Assembly: GCA_054601695.1 (NCBI GenBank)
Contig: BAAHQB010000111.1
Location: 248,001 to 312,000, forward strand
DNA: 64,000 nt
Reading direction: 5' to 3'
From: Amorphochlora amoebiformis
Lineage: Eukaryota; Cercozoa; Chlorarachniophyceae
The position numbers and the translations under genes are program-made. The notes beneath the pieces are model-generated. The model searched no databases. It was not told where the DNA came from and was given only the letters and a program-made list of their open reading frames with translations. Positions within the stretch are counted from its first letter, which is position 1, and each line of letters begins with the position of its first letter. Below, piece by piece: positions 27,728 to 64,000 of this stretch.

Positions 27728-27881
27728 TCATACATACATATATATATATATATATACATACATTAAACACGCACAATATCTCAACAAACACCCTACAAGA
27801 ATGCGCTCCGTTTACTAGTATGTCCAGGCGACTTGTACGCCCTGAATGTCATATTCGAAGGAGATCGCCGGTGCGCGGAAC
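27432..27881 (-). CDS. C-terminal exons of an unrecognised gene (tentative)
   Basis: Two minus-strand exons, 27881-27816 and 27498-27432, join in phase 2 and end at TGA. They read [19 protein letters not shown], then TYY and [19 protein letters not shown]. The polar, charged composition and the AG/GT signals support them. The antisense frames are also open. Upstream exons must exist; one candidate is near 27967-28010 ([13 protein letters not shown]), but its phase does not fit. The family is not recognised. The intron is filled with TA arrays. Confidence 0.38.
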
Positions 27882-28078
27882 CTGGATGCCAGCGGCGTAA
27901 CACTTAGTGCCGGTTTAGGATGAGATTAGGTGATTTGATATGTTTGAGGTACTAGCGTTGGGCTTACGATCAAAGTATTATCGGCAGTGGTCAGGGTGAG
28001 GTTTTGGCGACTGATCATGCCTAAGATGTAGTATATGTAAATATATATGTGTATATATATATACACACATATATGTGT

Positions 28079-28177
<99 letters not shown>

Positions 28178-28213
28178 CTTTCTACACATACACATAATAC
28201 ATATACATTAAAT

Positions 28214-28296
<83 letters not shown>

Positions 28297-28345
28297 TATG
28301 TATGTATATCGTGCATACCTTTAATATACTAAGCAATCTATATGC

Positions 28346-28392
<47 letters not shown>

Positions 28393-28587
28393 TTATATAT
28401 ACACACACACTCACTCACACACACGCATATATATACATATATACACATATATATACATATATATGTACATTTATATACATATACATGTAAATGTTTACCT
28501 ATACATAGTACATAATATAATACATATACATTTTATATATAGATGTTTAACATAGTGCATCTTAACATACTAAGCAATGTATATGCT

Positions 28588-28641
<54 letters not shown>

Positions 28642-28867
28642 CAATGTATATATCAATATATCTATATCAATATGTAGGTAGGTAGATATGTAAGTTTAAT
28701 AGAGAACGGTAGGTGGGAAGGTAGAATGATAATTTTAGAGACAAAGAGGATACGGTAGGTAGGAAGGTAGAAGAGATACTTTAGAGAGAGAAAGAGGATT
28801 TGAAGCTGATGATATGTACATGTGTATCAATACAATATATATACATATATATATATATGTATATATA

Positions 28868-28911
<44 letters not shown>

Positions 28912-28993
28912 TGTACATACATGTATTTATGGAGTATGTATATTTGTACATATATATGTACATATATATATATTTTATAATATTTATATAAAA

Positions 28994-29031
<38 letters not shown>

Positions 29032-29062
29032 TATTGCAATATGCACACACACACACACACAC

Positions 29063-29143
<81 letters not shown>

Positions 29144-29147
29144 TACT

Positions 29148-29196
<49 letters not shown>

Positions 29197-29241
29197 ACAT
29201 CTCCCATGCTTAATAACATAATTTATATGTGGAATATGCAC
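27882..29241. repeat. TA arrays with small local duplications
   Basis: The region is mostly (TA)n with (CA)n patches. A block containing ACTAAGCAAT.TATATGCT.AATATAT occurs at about 28328 and 28571. A roughly 50-bp purine-rich unit (GGTAGGTGGGAAGGTAGAA...TTTAGAGA) is tandemly duplicated at about 28708-28800. No gene is evident apart from the tentative exon near 27967. Confidence 0.65.
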
Positions 29242-29471
29242 CGTAGTCCATAGCCTCATACTCAATCAGGTCTGTATCAAGGGTCGTACCTGCATATCAC
29301 AAAAACCACACCACCAACATAGACCCTTATCCTTTCTCTCTCTCTCTGTACATATACATATTATAAACAGATGAGTGTATATATTACATACCTACCTCTA
29401 CGTATATGTACATATATTTGTACATATACATGTATTTTTATAAATATTAATATATGTATATATATATATAT

Positions 29472-29563
<92 letters not shown>

Positions 29564-29572
29564 ATACATATA

Positions 29573-29635
<63 letters not shown>

Positions 29636-29669
29636 CATATATGTATATATATATATATATATATGTATG

Positions 29670-29752
<83 letters not shown>

Positions 29753-29760
29753 AAAAAAAT

Positions 29761-29825
<65 letters not shown>

Positions 29826-31040
29826 TACCAAAGAACGATTCAACTGATCCCCGATTGTGAGAACGGTCTTAGAATGGTGCCTGCAATTATTGGAGTAACC
29901 GTTAGTATGTACCCAGGAGATACACAATGAGCACGCGTATTTTGGGCTGGTAGAGACGTGAACTAAGGGCTTCGCCTTAGAGTCGGCAGGCCGAAACATC
30001 TGCGCAAGTAAGTCAAACAACTTTACAACACGAAACACACCTCTCCCAGGGGGTGATCCAAGAAAGTCCGAAAGTTCACGTTTGTGTACAGGTGTGATTA
30101 GAATAAGATCGAACGAAATGCATCCTTATATGTTCGATTATGTTCGAACATTCGAATCGTGATTCCGTCGAATCACAATCCAAGACAAACTGAGAGCCAT
30201 TAACTTCTTCACACCCGTCCGATGTACGTAGTAATATACTTTGTTGAATATCCAGAAGATGAGGTTTCACGCACCCCAGTGCTCTCTGTAAACCATCTTA
30301 CCAATGTTATGCCATGAATGACACGTGACTGACGAGGGATATCAACTCAAAAAAAGCGAATTCCTCCTTTTACAATCCCTTAGTTTTGGGTTAACTTTAA
30401 AGATCACTCCAGACTGAACGACATCCTTACACCTCCTCCGTTCCCTCCCCAAACTCCCTCGCCCATTACATATTCAGCGAGCCGAGACCCAAACGGCTTC
30501 CGACAGACTGGAATGAAATAGCCGAAGAATAAAGTACGAGGATAGATCAGATATGTAGATATTCTAAAAGGATATGGGAAAAGAAATATATCTTATCGGC
30601 GAATCGAACCACTGGCTCGATATCCGCGCGGCATGGCCAAGCCTTGGTAGTAAGCCCTCCTGTTTCCTTTCCCGATCTGAGATAAATAGCATATGCCTGC
30701 GAGTGTTTCTAAGCTCGCAGGGTTCAAAAATTTGGGCGTTAACTCCAAGGAGGGTTTACGATCAAAAGCCGAAACTTTTTTCTTGTCGAATCTGGATTTC
30801 TTCTTCTCGATTTCACCCTTATTTAAAAGGCGAAGGCGGCGTTTTGCAGCTTGCTGGGACCCATCTCCTTCTCCCTTGATTTTTAACCTTGCCCCTAGAA
30901 TCCAGCCGAGATATCTCGATATATCACAAAGCTTGTCCGTAGCATGAAGAACCTCACATAATCTTGCCCCAACATCTAGAACCTTACAATCCCTTCCTTC
31001 CCTCTTCCGTAGCATCATGAACTGCAATGAAATTTTAGAC
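29242..31040 (-). CDS. Possible minus-strand gene fragments, unknown
   Basis: Several coding-like minus segments lie here. 31036 to about 30593 starts after TTTCATTGCAG and reads [18 protein letters not shown], then [14 protein letters not shown] and a lysine-rich stretch ([16 protein letters not shown]). About 29999-29826 has CSLC and CRHH cysteine/histidine pairs. 29289-29242 reads [15 protein letters not shown] between AG and GT. I could not chain their phases, so they may belong to one gene, several, or none. The first block and further in-phase pieces to about 31190 lie antisense to the first VPS35L exon. No family is recognised. Confidence 0.3.
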
Positions 31041-31122
31041 CTTGATTACGACGAAGGGCTCGTATAAATCCTTGCGGGCTACTGTTCTTCGCGATGACCT
31101 GATTAAAACTTGATCGTCTTAG

Positions 31123-59396
<28,274 letters not shown>

Positions 59397-59625
59397 CTGT
59401 TAGATCACGCCGAGGCTCCTCATCAGTAGCTTCGGCGCCATCGCGTGGAAATAACTAAGGTGTGACTTAAGGGTGACAATGTACATTGTCACGCATCACC
59501 GGAGAAAATCTTCCCGGGAGTCGGGCCGTGGTATGATACCCGAATATTTATCCTTCCAAAATAGAATCGCGGCTGTGGCGGCTGCCTCGTAGTGCAGCGG
59601 GGCTGTAAAGGGCCCCGAACTCCAG
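59397..59625. promoter_or_regulatory. 229-bp divergent promoter, MBTPS1 / MUL1
   Basis: The two start codons face away from each other across 229 bp of unique sequence without TA arrays. It includes GGTGACAATGTACATTGTCACGCATCACC near 59474, which contains the 14-bp perfect palindrome TGACAATGTACATTGTCA. This is a plausible binding site for a dimeric regulator of either gene. Confidence 0.5.
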
Positions 59626-63859
<4,234 letters not shown>

Positions 63860-64000
63860 TCGAGGTAAGCACCGCGAGAAGGCAGCGTCGGTCGAGTGGT
63901 ATTTAGATTTCTAGTATACGTACACCATTGTAAGCTTTGATTCTTTCCAGGCATGCATGTGTAGTAATAAATTTAAAATTAGTAAAAGTCTTACTCACTG

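Noticed and set aside
28708-28800. Purine-rich tandem unit considered as an exon
   Set aside because: No open frame with splice sites; it reads as a simple tandem duplication.
30593-30665. tRNA gene on the minus strand (GTGGTTCGATTC resembles a B box)
   Set aside because: The T stem does not pair, no matching acceptor arms are found and the D arm is absent.
31017-31061. ATG 31017 as the VPS35L start exon ([14 protein letters not shown])
   Set aside because: Its GT donor leaves phase 0, while the next exon needs phase 2. It also overlaps a strong minus-strand acceptor.

Overview
This is nuclear DNA of a eukaryote. The genes are split into many short exons with GT-AG and a few GC-AG introns. 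The proteins include deoxyhypusine synthase, site-1 protease, the retriever subunit VPS35L, a MUL1/MAPL-type E3 ligase and cytosolic HSP70. There is no bacterial gene layout. All three standard stop codons are used, exons have mixed base composition, and introns and spacers are flooded with (TA)n arrays. TTAGGG-type repeats recur. A protist or alga seems likely, but the sequence alone does not name the lineage.

Layout from left to right. 1-7557 (-): deoxyhypusine synthase, whose 3' end lies beyond the left edge; its introns hold TTAGGG/CCCTAA arrays, a CT-rich tract and partial copies of one of its own exons. 7621-10632 (+): a seven-exon gene ending in a RanBP2-type zinc finger. 11174-12774 (-) and about 13413-14473 (+): two tentative genes, the second with a membrane segment near its C-terminus. 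16450-18396 (-): intronless HSP70, head to head with a small membrane-anchored J-domain protein (18698-19436, +). 19784-20086 (-): a tentative small gene. 20499-23434 (+): a reticulon-like gene. 24140-24570 (-): a small basic, probably mitochondrial protein. 25309-26851 (+): a small membrane protein split by a TA-filled intron. 27432-31040 (-): tentative exons. 31123-53508 (+): VPS35L in at least 51 coding exons over 22.4 kb. 54531-59396 (-): site-1 protease (MBTPS1), five exons. 59626-63859 (+): MUL1-like RING E3 ligase, eleven exons.

The recognised genes suggest ordinary housekeeping: eIF5A hypusination, an Hsp70/J-protein pair, endosomal recycling (retriever), Golgi proteolysis and organelle ubiquitination. 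The unusual part is the architecture. Most VPS35L introns are little more than a donor, a (TA)n array and an acceptor. Near these arrays there are repeated partial copies of exon 3' ends that still carry the 5' splice site (deoxyhypusine synthase, the 11-13 kb gene and the reticulon-like gene). A family of short elements ending in TTGTTA/TAACAA sits inside the TA arrays. Gene pairs share very short divergent promoters.

Exon models were built by hand from splice sites, reading phase and recalled protein families. No alignment was run.
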